From the NCBI RefSeq assembly GCF_000315625.1, contig NW_005434643.1, positions 154,077 to 218,076 of the forward strand: a stretch of DNA of 64,000 nucleotides, in the 5' to 3' direction. This stretch comes from Guillardia theta CCMP2712. Taxonomy: Eukaryota > Cryptophyceae > Pyrenomonadales > Geminigeraceae. Within the stretch, counting starts at the first letter, position 1, and each line of letters starts with the position of its first letter. This document shows, one piece after another, positions 54,370 through 64,000 of the stretch. The notes beneath the pieces were generated by a model that was not told the origin of the DNA, ran no database searches, and worked only from the letters and a program-made list of their open reading frames with translations. Position numbers and translations under genes: made by a program.

Positions 54370-55500
54370 GTCGGAGCATTTGCCGTGACGGCGAGCGATG
54401 ACACGGTGGCCGGGCAGTGGCGGCCGTCCGCGCTGGCTGAGCGGTTCCAAGGGGGCCGACTTCACCCGACTCCCGTGACTCACCGGCGGCAACACCGTTT
54501 CACCGTGGCTTGCCAGCGCGGCCCGTCGCGCCAGCCGCTGAACACCGGGGGGCGGCAATTTGATCACCGGGTACGGTGGCAGTGGGCCCGTGGCCGCATC
54601 CGCCGAATCCGAGCCGGATCACCGCCGTGTAGCCGCTAGTAGCCTTGGCAGGCCTCCCAGCCGGCATGCCCTGATCACCGGACTGGGAGCATGATCGACG
54701 CCGCGACCGTGGCTGTCGGCCAGATCATCCGACCCCCCGGCCCAGCCCCGGTGAGACGGTCTCTGCCTCTCGGGCGCCCGCCAGTGGATCAGACTCAGAC
54801 TGGCGGGCCCCCGGCCCCCCGCGGGGTGCCGCCGCACGAGTCGGCCCCGGAGGGCCCCCGGGGCATGAGATAACCGGCGTAAGTTACTGCCGGAGTTAGA
54901 CTTCAAGTTAGTCCGGCCCCGCCCCCGCCGACCGGCGGTGCGGCGGCGGGACACGGCGCCCCAGCCGGGGGCGGGCGGCGGGCCCCCGGGGGCCGGCCGC
55001 CGCGTGTGAGTGTCCCCGCGAGTGCGGCCGCCAACGGGGGTCGTGAACGGCGTCAGCAGCCGGGGGGCGCTGCACGGCCCGCGCCGGTGCCACCGTCGGC
55101 CGACAGGCTCAGGCTCAGCGGCTTCAGTTCCGAACACACTGACGGTGAGTCGTAGTCGGACTCCGGGACTCCCCGACGGACCGATCGGACCGCCGGGGAA
55201 CCGAACTCGGAAACCGTCGGCGTGCACACCGGTTTTCCTTCAAGGCTTGTCAACTGGCGTTGAAGTTCCGAAGTTCGCCGAGCGATCCGCCAGCCACCGT
55301 CCGAGCCCACTGACGGTCACCGGGTCGGACAGCTCGGATCATCAGTGCCGCAACGCCGTCGGACGGTCCGTCGACGGTCGGCGGCCGGGCCGTACTGTAC
55401 TAGGCTCAGTCCGACTCGATACGGTCAACCGTGACTATCTACCGCTCCGCCGCCGTGAACTCGGAACGTTGCGGCGGCTCAGTGAGTCTGACTGGCCGCG
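54370..55500. repeat. GC-rich island 4 (longest)
   Basis: More than 1 kb of GC-rich sequence with recurring ACCGTGGC, GTCACCGG, CCGCCGG and CGGACTCCGGG words. Open frames in both directions contradict each other and contain no domain. It separates the SPRY gene from the glutathione transferase promoter region. No copy of the AACTTAAC motif was found here, unlike most islands; the closest sequence is TTAGACTTCAAGTTAG near 54895. Confidence 0.6.
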
Positions 55501-55564
55501 CACTCCGGGTCTTCTAGCTAGCTCTAAGGTATATCATTTTAAACATGCCGTGACCACTGCGAGG

Positions 55565-56060
55565 ATGACGTGTCTCATTACCCCACCCTCCTATCCACCT
55601 ACCCGAACCCACCCGAACCCCCTCTGTTCGAGAACTTCCAGGGTTCCCCGCTTTTACTTCCCCGGAAAGGATACCCTACCCCCCATTTCCCAAAATCTCA
55701 TCGTCTTGAACCCCCATATTCTCCCATCCTGACTACCCTTACCTATCAACCCCACCCCCCTCCCGGCCAGGATACTTGGATACTGCTCCGAAGGTTGCAC
55801 ATCCAAGCAATGGGACTTGACTACGCCTACCAGCACTCCCTACCCCCCCAACCCACGCCTACTACTTCTACCTACCCCACCACCCCACGCCTACCTACCC
55901 CACCAACCCACGCCTACTACTTCTACCTACCCCACCACCCCACGCCTACTACTTCTACCTACATGCCTACATTTACTCCCTACCCGCCAACCTACCCCTA
56001 CCTCCCTACACTCCACATCCTACCCTACCCTGCTAGCGTGAGCGAGCGCACCCCCTACCC
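55565..56060 (+). promoter_or_regulatory. CCCTACC/ACCCCACC-rich tract upstream of the glutathione transferase gene
   Basis: Dense CTACC, CCCCACC and ACTACTTCTACCTACCCCAC repeats, partly in tandem (CACGCCTACTACTTCTACCT recurs). It ends about 180 bp before the ATG at 56243. Related tracts lie at 15.14-15.44 and 62.7-62.8 kb. Whether this is promoter, leader or plain low-complexity DNA cannot be decided here. Confidence 0.45.
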
Positions 56061-56242
56061 CACCCCGTTGCTGTTCGTTGGTCATGAATTCCGTGATCGC
56101 TGGGGTGGTTAACATTGATATAACTAGTCTGTAGAGGAGGGTAGTAGGGGTCTCTAAAAGGGCTGAGGGAGAAGGAGGGGGTAGGGGTGAATGGAGGCAT
56201 TGTATTAAAACCCGGCGGGTCACCGCAAGGATCAGCTCACCC

Positions 56243-56896
56243 ATGGCACCCATCAAGATCTATGGTCTTACCATCTCCGGGAATGTGATTCCCATCGAGT
56301 TCCTCTGCAAGAACAATGGCATCGAGATGGAGATTGTCAACACCGACCTCATGGCTGGTGCTCACAAGACCCCCGAGTTCCTCAAGATGAACCCCATGCA
56401 CTGCATTCCTACAATGGACGACGAGGGGTTCACTTTGTGGGAGAGCAAGGCAATCATGAGATACATCTGCAACAAGCACGGGTTGGAAGCTTGGTATCCA
56501 AAGGATGTTCAGAAGCGTGCCCTCTGCGATCTTGCTCTTGACTTCCATGCCAACACCTTCGTGAAGCTTGCGGGTTACAAGATCCTGTACCCAGCGGTTG
56601 GCTTTGCCGGGCCGGTTACCGATGAAGAGAAGGCTGCTGCTGAGAAGCAGTGGACCGAGGATGTGTGGCCTGCTTTTGAGCACATCTTGAAGAGGAGTGG
56701 TGGGCCATTCTTGGGTGGAGAGCAACCCAACATTGCGGATCTTGCTTTCATCGGGTACACTGGCCCCCTCTTTAACAAGTGCGGGGATTGCGTTCTATGC
56801 AAGACTGAAGGCTTCAAAGCATATTTTGAGGCTCTCAAGGCCAAGCTGGGTCACTACAGTGAGATCATGGCACCCGCTGAGGGATTTTACAAGTAA
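56243..56896 (+). CDS. Cytosolic glutathione S-transferase
   Basis: A 217-residue intronless protein. The thioredoxin-like N-domain has IYGLTISGNVIPIEFLCKN, with Ser/Asn at the usual catalytic position of theta- and delta-like GSTs, then FLKMNPMHCIPTMDDEGF with the cis-Pro of the glutathione site, and WESKAIMRYICNKHG (the conserved E-S pair that binds the gamma-glutamyl group). The C-terminal helical domain ends with GGEQPNIADLAFIG, the N-capping box typical of GSTs. Length matches the family (200-230). It conjugates glutathione to electrophiles, presumably in the cytosol since no presequence is seen. Codon use favours C- and G-ending codons, suggesting high expression. Confidence 0.88.
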   Translation: MAPIKIYGLTISGNVIPIEFLCKNNGIEMEIVNTDLMAGAHKTPEFLKMNPMHCIPTMDDEGFTLWESKAIMRYICNKHGLEAWYPKDVQKRALCDLALDFHANTFVKLAGYKILYPAVGFAGPVTDEEKAAAEKQWTEDVWPAFEHILKRSGGPFLGGEQPNIADLAFIGYTGPLFNKCGDCVLCKTEGFKAYFEALKAKLGHYSEIMAPAEGFYK

Positions 56897-58166
56897 AATA
56901 ATCATACAAATAGAGTTCTGTGGATTATAAAGCTGTCCTTGCTGTACAGGATCGTGCTGTTATATGTATCTTTTAGAGGAAGTTGATGTTCTTGTGTATG
57001 GATGTGCAAGCATAGGGAGAGCCTTAGCATGGCAAGCTGCTCAAACAAAAGTTGTGGTTGGTCATGTTAGAAGACCACTTGATGATTTTGTGAGCGGAGT
57101 ATACGTTGGCATGACTCGGAGGAAAGAAACGAAATTTCAACTCGAGAAAGCTCGTGTCTGACCTGCTTGAAGGATACTGCTGTGTAAGAAGCGAACACAC
57201 AGGACACGAGGGAGGCAACTGAGTGAACATAAGAACATCGGAGATGTAATGTACAGGCAGGCACGCACACACAGATTCAAGGAGACAAAAACAGCGAAAG
57301 AGGGGAGGAGCATAGACAAAGACAGTTTCCAAAGAGGAGATTCAAAGAGAACCCAAACAGAGACGGTGGAGCGAGAGAAGGAAAAGGAAAAAAGATGGAA
57401 TTGTAGAGGCAGTCAGGACAAAACAGAAAAGTAGACAGCGCACAGCCAGAGACACAGTGAAAACAAGAGTGCGAACAAAACAAACAGCAACAGGGACAGA
57501 CTCAGACAACAGTGAGAAATACACTTTACCGTACACTGTTTCCGGTATACCCGACCCTCCTACTGGAGATTTGACTGAGCTCCCCTGTCGCTCACCCACT
57601 CACACGCAATAAAGCAAGAGAGGTAGGGAAGCTTAGGGATGAGGCAGGATGCAGCTACAGTTGTAGAGTGGCAGAGGGTTGTAAGGTCAGTAAAGGAACA
57701 CAAAGAAGTAGTTTCAACGTGCAAACAGTAACATCTTGAGACATTGAGCAAGCCCGACAGCTAGGAGGCAGCCCAGAGCAAGCATGCTGGCAGACAAAAC
57801 AGTCTGTGAAGGGCGAGAAGAGGCTGCAAAATATCACGTACCGATGCGGACATGGAGCATTTCCTCATATGTTACTCATCATCCAACATTATACAGACTC
57901 CAAAATACATACACAGCACTTGGATCAAGTCAGCTTTTCCTGAACAAAGATGTGTGATCCCGACTACTTCAATGGAATGCGCTACAACCTCGACATAGAG
58001 TGTTCTTGATAATTACTTTTTGCATGTGATTATCAGTCACGGCCGACAGGTACTTCGCTAGGGATGTGCTCATCATGAAAAATATGCTTTTAATAAAGTT
58101 TAGAGATACATGTTTAATATAGAAGCAACGCTTTCACGAATGCGAAAAGTTCTACATCTCCAAAGC
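56897..58166. other. Gene-free region
   Basis: A-rich on the plus strand from about 57180 to 57500 (many ACAGAGA/AAACAG words). No supported gene. It should contain the 3' ends of the convergent GST gene and of the small gene at 58.2 kb. Confidence 0.4.
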
Positions 58167-58449
58167 TTACTCCTGGCGGTAGTCACAGTAGGTGTGGGAG
58201 CGGCCACCGTCGCAGTTGTTGACGTAGCCGGTGGGGGGCATGTAGAGCTGTGAAAATGTGAGAAAATTCAAGCGCTTAACGCAGACTTACAGTTCCGTAG
58301 AAGTCATGGCCGGAACCCTGTCCGTCGAACTGGCCAGAGCCGAAGTAGATGTAGGAGGTTCCGTTGCCGTTCTCCCAGGACTGGGGCTGGATACCGCTGG
58401 AACCAGCGTAGCCGGTGTCGAAGGCAACAGACTCGAGGATGGAGAACAT
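58167..58449 (-). CDS. Small Gly/Tyr-rich protein, strongly codon-biased
   Basis: Two exons, 58449-58291 and 58247-58167, joined across a 43-bp GTAAGT...CACAG intron in phase 0; 79 residues. The sequence is rich in Gly, Ser and Tyr (FDTGYAGSSGIQPQSWENG, YIYFGSGQFDGQGSGHDFYG, GYVNNCDGGRSHTYCDYRQE). Nearly every codon ends in C or G, as in very highly expressed genes. The ATG follows TTTAG directly, so it may be internal, with an upstream exon near 58600 (a GGTAAACG donor after NKAGV). No family was recognised; surface-layer, ejectisome or other structural roles are guesses. Confidence 0.6.
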
Positions 58450-58889
58450 CTAAACCATTTGTAAGAGCCCATTTTTCAAATCTCCGACGAAGACAACACA
58501 TATAATCAACATCCATGCACAGAAAATGACTTGAGGCGTGCAGTCACAACAAGAAGTGTGTTTTACAAGCAGTGCAACAGTTTGAGCACGTCACGTTTAC
58601 CAACACCAGCCTTGTTTCCTAATGAATCAATGAATCGAATCCGAACATAACACGAAGACAACACCACGTGTATCATATCCACGATATCTCATATCAACTT
58701 CTCGCATCTGCGTACCTCGCGGGGATGCCTTTCCAAACTCCCTCTGCCACTTTTTATACCCCCCTGCTCTATTTCCGGCGCCTCCACCTCACCCCCAGTC
58801 AGAGAGTGACGTCGGGCCTCTTCCCTGCACCGGTAGTATCATCGGATTTTAGGATAACCGTGAGGCTATTGAGGGGTGGGTGGGTAGTC
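58450..58889. other. Upstream region of the small Gly/Tyr-rich gene
   Basis: May contain a first exon of the minus-strand gene near 58600-58640 and its promoter. No firm feature is seen. Confidence 0.35.
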
Positions 58890-59275
58890 TAATTGAACTC
58901 GGAACGGGCTCACGCGCGGGCGGGGGTCCTCAGCCTAGGAGATGGGGGGCATGGCTAGTCGGATGCCTTCGAAGTCCACCACTGACGTGTGACTGCTGGC
59001 CCTAGTATACTGACCTCACCTTCCTGACCCGGTGCTCGGACTCGAGGTGTGGGTGGGGTACGGTACGGTCATTGATCGGATGTTATTTCGGGGGTCCTCC
59101 GCCGTCAGGCTCTCCGAACTATTTTGGGACTCAACCCGGTGCCACCCGGCCGGGACCGCACTACTACTACTCTCTGATTTTTTACTTAACTTTGAGTAAA
59201 GACTCTGGCATCGTCGGACTGCCCGGCCTGGGCCGGGGCCCGGGGCAGCGCCTATCAGCCGAGTAGTACTCAGTG
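58890..59275. repeat. GC-rich island 5 with embedded AT-rich motif
   Basis: GC-rich sequence with GTACGGTACGGTC (59057) and GGCCTGGGCCGGGGCCCGGG. It is interrupted by ACTTAACTTTGAGTAAAG at 59184-59201. It ends about 30 bp before the start codon of the Pkr1-like gene. Confidence 0.6.
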
Positions 59276-59303
59276 GCCTCATCCCCCACGTGCCCTCAAG
59301 AAA

Positions 59304-59814
59304 ATGGCTGGGGAAGGAAGCAGCGGGACAGATGGAGGAGCGGGTTCATGGCTTGTGGAATGGTTGATGAAGCCTGGGAGCAGCATGTCAGCGGGGATGC
59401 AGAAAGTTCTCAAGTGAGTGCAAGTGCATTGCATGTGTTTGTACCTCATTGCACATCCTTGTTCGCACCTCATACCATCTACCTCTGACTCCCTGAATGT
59501 GTTGCAGCAACGTTTTCATCGCTCTCTTTCTCTGTATCATCTTCTTGATGTGGTTGACAAACTTCGGGAACATCCACACCTACATCTTCTTTCTGCTCGC
59601 CCTAGGACTTTTCTTCTCTGTCCGTTTCTTCATCACCGAGTTGACCAAAGCACAAGCTGCTGGGCTCATCGATATCAATGCGCCGCATGATCAAGGCAAG
59701 AAGAATGATGATGATGATGAACAAGAGCGTGTTAGGATGCAGGAACAGGTTGAAATGACTCGGAGACTGGAACAAGAGGCAGAAATCCGCAGGAGGCAGA
59801 ATAAATCAGACTAG
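59304..59814 (+). CDS. PKR1: Pkr1-like small ER membrane protein
   Basis: Two exons, 59304-59413 and 59508-59814, with the codon AA|C split across a GTGAGT...TTGCAG intron; 138 residues. The N-terminus has WLVEWLMKPGSSMSAGMQ, matching the opening helix of Pkr1-type proteins (a conserved Trp, then a P-G step). Two hydrophobic segments follow (ALFLCIIFLMWL and FFLLALGLFFSVRFFI), then ITELTKAQ and a charged tail with DDDDEQERVRMQEQ. Pkr1 assists V-ATPase assembly in the ER of fungi; the same role here is inferred from architecture. The gene is tail-to-tail with the CDP-diacylglycerol synthase gene (141 bp). Confidence 0.72.
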
Positions 59815-59955
59815 AAACTCTGAATGAACTTGTGACACCAGAAGAGAACAAGTATGAGGAATATCACAGAGAGAGATTCGAATTGGAGCAGTTGATGAAA
59901 CCTCGAGTGTCTTTACTAGTAGGCTAGAAACGAGCAACGAACTCTCAGACTGAAA

Positions 59956-62108
59956 TCAGCTCAGCGCCGCCTGATACTCAACGAGTGACTGAAAGGACAA
60001 CAGAACAACGACTAACCTGGAGCCTGTGAAGGAGCTCTTTCTTGTCATGCTCTGATAGCATATCCACCTGTTGCGGCCGATAGCATCAGCATGCGACTGT
60101 ACTTGTCACGATATCTCCCACCTGGGAGAGGATTCGAGCGACTGAGAGTTGCTTCGGCGAGTGAATGAACGTCGCTCGGTAAACAGTAACAAACACCGAC
60201 ATGATGATCTGCCCTCACAACATTTAGCGACAATGGACACAGAGATCACTTGAACATCCTTCTCTTGCCTACCCTTCCTCCTAATCCCAGCCCTCCTCTC
60301 TACTGACTCGTTTCCCATTCTTAAACCAACCTGACAGTCCATTCTATCAGTGATGCCACCATGACCGGGAATAAGATCGCCAAAATCTTTGATCCTGAAT
60401 GCCCTCTTGAATCCTATTTGCTGATTAGAATCAAAATTTCAGGAAGGGGATACTGTACCGGATGCAAAGAATCCGCCGAAGGGGGCAATTAATGAAGCGA
60501 ACATTGCCATGTTGATGGCGTGCCAAACAAACGGCATTATCATCATCGCATTGCCTATTGCAAGATCGTTACAAGGAGATGATAACTTATAACAAAAAGA
60601 AAAAATACCCAATTGATATCTTTCAGGCAAGAATGCAGTTAGGGAACTCAACCATGTGGGTCTGTTACAGCCGCACTCAGAAACCTCGAAAGAAACCAAG
60701 ACAACACCCAGAAAGTCTGCTTACATCTTAACAGGCACTGATGCGATGAATACCGGATCATACTTGCAATGCAGGTCAGGAAACGGTTGAACGGTCAGTT
60801 CCTCTTGGGAGCAGATCATGTAGTCAAAGGTTGACATGAGCATGCACGCCCTAACCAACGTGTCAGCAAATCCTGTAAAATCTGGGAAGGAGGTAAGACC
60901 AAAGTGCAAAGATTACTGTTGTTATGAATGCACCTGTACAGAGGATAAGCCAAATCAATGCAACATCAAAGATCATACCAATGAAACCCTCCCAGGTCTT
61001 CTTGGGTGAAAGTTTAATCAGAGGCGTTTTGCCCCAAAATCGCCCAAACACATCTGCAAGAGAGGAAAGGCGTCAGGGTTCTATATTTGTCTGAAACGAG
61101 AATATTACATGCATACACGTCATTCCAAATGACGAGGCACACTGGAACGAAGAACCAAATCATGCCGTCATACATGTTCTGCAGAACTTGAGCGGTGTTG
61201 TGCAAGAGAGTTCCGAAAACCTTGATCATGCATGATGCCGTCGCAACCACCATTAGTAACGTAATGTGAGTCCAGCCGAACTTGACACCATTGTTCAGTT
61301 TTCCAACATTACGAATAACAATGCAAGCACCTGTGTGAATTGATATTTATATGTCCCTTTCTCTAGACTGCAGAGTATCCTCAGAGACAATGGAAACAGC
61401 CGATCCAGACCTTAAGATGAATGTACAGAATCCAATGCACCATAAAGCAAAGGACTTGAAGGCATGATGATCGCTCAACCATCCCACCAGAAACGACAGA
61501 CGAGTTTCAAGATGCACAACCTATGGCGCATCGAGATATTGTTCATCTCCTGTACAGAACATTTTGCATGCATTGAGATCACCCGTATGTGACCTTGGAG
61601 AATCCTCCCGTATATAAAGTAGATTGTAACCGCGAAAAAGTACCAATTGAGCGTTCTGTCAACTTCATGTTTAGCGAAGACGCGCGGATGATTTCGAGTG
61701 GCGGAAATGATTACCTGAACCAAGGGATTCGCTTGTCTTTCTCTTTGTTTCTTTTCAACGCGAGGATCTCCTTGAACATACCAGCTTTGATGCAAATAAT
61801 GAGAGCCATCACGTAGATCTGGCCGCTGGCTATCACGATCAGGAATCCTGCGCAGGGGAGGTAGAGAATGTAAGTCAGAAAGCAGCTAGACATCCGCAGA
61901 GAATGTCGACAATGATAACCATACCAATGAACATGGCGAAAGTCCATCGTGTCCGAGTCCAGAACTCCTGTCGCTTTCGGGCTGCGATGACCTCTGGAGA
62001 CTCTTCTTGTTGTGGGGCCTTGTACGCATTTGGAAACCACTTTGACAAGGCTTGAAGGTTCTCAAAGTTTGCATGAGGATCTATCTTGGGGGTCTTTGGG
62101 CTCAACAA
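59956..62108 (-). CDS. CDS1: Phosphatidate cytidylyltransferase (CDP-diacylglycerol synthase)
   Basis: ER membrane enzyme making CDP-diacylglycerol from phosphatidic acid and CTP. Minus-strand exons in order: 62108-61925 ([25 protein letters not shown]), 61847-61715 ([18 protein letters not shown]), about 61660 ([17 protein letters not shown]), about 61300-61090 ([35 protein letters not shown]), about 61050-60900 ([20 protein letters not shown]), about 60860-60720, about 60560-60460 ([19 protein letters not shown]) and 60413-60331. That last exon carries the family signature [19 protein letters not shown] plus ITDRMD. Then come [16 protein letters not shown] (60200), [17 protein letters not shown] and [10 protein letters not shown], with the stop at 59956-59958. 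The catalytic signature is complete. The 5' end is uncertain: an upstream ATG at 62220 (MADDHPPRSKSEV) may be the real start with one more intron. Confidence 0.87.
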
Positions 62109-62236
62109 GCCAGCCCCCTTCTCACTCAGATTTGCCTGTCACTTGCGTGAGGCTATCGCAATCGAGGCAACATAAGGACAATACTTCTGATTTCGATCTT
62201 GGCGGATGATCATCTGCCATATACCCATCAGCGATA

Positions 62237-62268
<32 letters not shown>

Positions 62269-62269
62269 T
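62237..62269. repeat. (CGGTCT)n short repeat
   Basis: Five to six CGGTCT units just upstream of the probable start of the CDP-diacylglycerol synthase gene, possibly in its leader or promoter. Confidence 0.8.
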
Positions 62270-62689
62270 GATGCTAAGCTCGAGGGCCGTTTCCCTTCCC
62301 TTTCCTGTAAGTAAAAACTTCAAGGGCATGCTGGGATATCTCAATCGAAAAACAACGTCGCAAGCAGATATTTTCAATCACACACCTTCAATGCTGTCGC
62401 CGCAGTTTTGCGCTGCTTCATCTGTTTCAGTGAGCTGGATATATGTCTTTACCGCATCGCCACTAGACCAGGAAAACCTGGCGGAGCGATCAGATCGTGA
62501 TATCGTAGTGCTTCATGCGAAGCTACAGCCTTTTTTTTCAAGATCTGAAGCTCACTGGGGATCGCTGGAAGTGAGGACAGACTGCAACTACTGGACCACT
62601 TTGCTACTTCGACATGTTTGTCGCTTGACAATCATCTACCAGCATCATATCGCTCCACCCCTCGTATCTGATTGCGGCATGAGAACGGC

Positions 62690-62800
62690 GCTCAAACCAG
62701 CATGTCACTACCCCACCCTACCTCCTCCGTATTGCTGCTACCCCTTCAAACCCTCTACTACCCCTCAGGTCCCTTCGTCCACCCCCTCAGGTCACCGTAT
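62690..62800. other. CTACCCC-rich tract
   Basis: CTACCCCACCCTACCTCC and similar words, like the tracts at 15.1-15.4 and 55.6-56.1 kb. It lies about 500 bp upstream of the CDP-diacylglycerol synthase gene and next to GC-rich island 6. Confidence 0.4.
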
Positions 62801-62954
62801 CAGCTTGGAGACACAAGGGGTACCTTCCATGACCACCGGCCATCATGGAGTGAAATGGTGGGGTCGTATCACCTCTCACACAAGTACCCCTTAAATCATT
62901 AGTAAAATCACCCCTCCACATCCACCCTGGCACTAGTAATAGAACTTCGAGGCT

Positions 62955-63440
62955 GCAGTGCGGCGGCCGGGGCCGGCCGCCACCGGTGGCCGGGCCCCCC
63001 GTGACGGACGGTGGTCCCGGGCCGTTCCGATCAGTTCCGGCATCGTCATGTACCGTAGTACACACTTTTGAGTAAAGGCACGACCCGGGGGGGGGGGGGG
63101 GGGGGGCGCGGCCGCCGGCCCCTACGGGTACGGTGCCGCCCGGTTTTTCGCGCCGTACCCGCCGCCCGGCGCAACAGGCCGGGCTCCGAGGCTCCGGCGG
63201 CCGGCCTGGCAGTCACGGGCAGTCACAGTCACCGCCGGCCCGGTCACCGGCCGCCGGGCCGGGCTGCTCGACTCCCGTCGCCGGGGCCGCTCGGAGCCTC
63301 GGTTTCCGGGAGCCCGGCCGCCTGCCCGGCGCGGCGCCGCGCGGCCGCCGCCAGCCGGCCCAGCCGGCACTGCGGGCTGACTCAGTGAGTCTGTCCGACT
63401 CGGAGGCTGAGTCCGCCTCTGCAGTGCCGGGCGCCTTTCT
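62955..63440. repeat. GC-rich island 6
   Basis: GC-rich sequence containing GAGTAAAGGCACGACC (63069), a G run of about 19 (63088-63106), then CCGGCC/CGGCGC words. It ends in short direct repeats of GGGCGCCTTT near 63429-63460 (GGGCGCCTTTCTGGGCGCCT, then GGGGCGCCTTTC). No gene is supported. Confidence 0.6.
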
Positions 63441-63821
63441 GGGCGCCTTCAGGGGCGCCTTTCAATCGGTGGAATATGAGCGGGGATGAGGGATACGTGA
63501 GCAGCAGCGGCGGGAGCGGCTGTATGGGCATGGAGGCAGAGTGAGGAGAAGGGCATGGCCTGGTGGACACGTTAGCAGAAGCAAAGAAGAGAGGGAGAGG
63601 TTGTGTGAACTAAGGAATGGAAAAGAGCGGTCCATCTCAAACATCGTAGCTTCAGTACTAACAGCCCCTTGAACAGTGAGGCTTATCGCAATGAGCGGTT
63701 TAGTGCTCAAGTAGGTGCGAGGTCATCACATCGCGTGAGAGGACGGGAGAAGAAGCAACCTATACCATATTGATGAAGTTAAAAAGTCAAAGACGAGGGT
63801 AGCAAAGGCGTACAAGACTAC

Positions 63822-63935
63822 CTGTATCATCTCCTCGCTTGTGCGCTCTTGAGTGAGGAACGGATGAATGACGACCGGGACTATGTCGATGATTTGATTT
63901 TTGATTGGAGAACGATTCTGTGAAGGCTCTTCATT
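63822..63935 (-). CDS. Exon of an unidentified minus-strand gene entering from the right edge
   Basis: A 38-codon stretch between a TTTCACAG acceptor and a GTAGTC donor reads NEEPSQNRSPIKNQIIDIVP, then VVIHPFLTQERTSEEMIQ. Further coding-like sequence on the same strand at about 63720-63620 (PLIAISLTVQGAVSTEATM, then FEMDRSFPFL) may be the next exon; its beta-strand pattern loosely recalls NTF2-like folds, without proof. The gene starts outside the window. Identity unknown. Confidence 0.4.
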
Positions 63936-64000
63936 CTGTGAAATATCACTGTAGCTGATCCATGAATGTTATTGTGTGGATGCTTATGGTTCAATCTTAC

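Noticed and set aside
56897-57500. Possible further gene after the glutathione transferase
   Set aside because: Only short A-rich frames (for example KEKEKRWNCRGSQDKTEK) with no conservation clue.

Overview
The window is nuclear DNA of a eukaryote, most likely a unicellular alga; a cryptophyte such as Guillardia theta is my best guess. The guess rests on short GT-AG introns (36-100 bp) that give coherent proteins only after splicing, very compact gene spacing (two convergent genes 25 bp apart), a possible plastid-type presequence, and a 100-base N gap typical of a draft assembly. No bacterial operon, tRNA, rRNA or CRISPR array was recognised.

Layout. 0-6 kb: three SHAQKYF-class (one-repeat) MYB genes, two of them in a head-to-head inverted duplication with about 1.04-kb arms. 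6.4-10.8 kb: an eight-exon secreted protein joining a DXD glycosyltransferase, a LamG-like domain and a C-terminal SAM methyltransferase. 11.4-15.0 kb: two small plus-strand genes, then a DUF711 enzyme on the minus strand that I could splice completely. 15.9-16.8 kb: a secreted or organelle-targeted protein. 18.9-27.2 kb: two and a half tandem copies of a 3.4-3.5-kb unit, each with a near-identical second type of SHAQKYF MYB gene; the two full copies also carry a conserved unidentified minus-strand reading frame. 28.7-37.2 kb: one intronless 8.5-kb frame for a 2,827-residue membrane megasynthase: signal peptide, GH5-like domain, multi-spanning acyltransferase-3-like domain, egghead/BRE-3-like GT2, condensation-like domain, complete NRPS adenylation domain, carrier-like motif and a second acyltransferase-3-like domain. 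39-44 kb: a many-exon DUF445 membrane protein with microsatellite-filled introns. 44-50 kb, minus strand: a quinone-oxidoreductase gene that appears to continue into PH and PDZ domains. 50.5-54.2 kb: a SPRY gene. 56.2-56.9 kb: a glutathione S-transferase. 58.2-58.4 kb: a small strongly codon-biased Gly/Tyr-rich gene. 59.3-62.1 kb: a Pkr1-like ER protein and CDP-diacylglycerol synthase. The right edge cuts an unidentified minus-strand gene.

Between the genes lie very GC-rich islands (about 4.1-4.5, 11.1-11.3, 27.4-28.3, 54.4-55.5, 58.9-59.3 and 63.0-63.4 kb). Several are bordered by, or contain, a dispersed AT-rich motif (core TTAACTTTGAGTAAAG), which at 18.6 kb forms perfect 19-bp terminal inverted repeats. 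This suggests a non-coding mobile or repeat family.

The genes do not form one pathway. The two multidomain secretory-pathway enzymes (6.4 and 28.7 kb) both look like builders or decorators of glycans. The MYB genes are a local paralogue expansion, at least partly homogenised by duplication and probably gene conversion. The megasynthase is the best candidate for an undescribed system.
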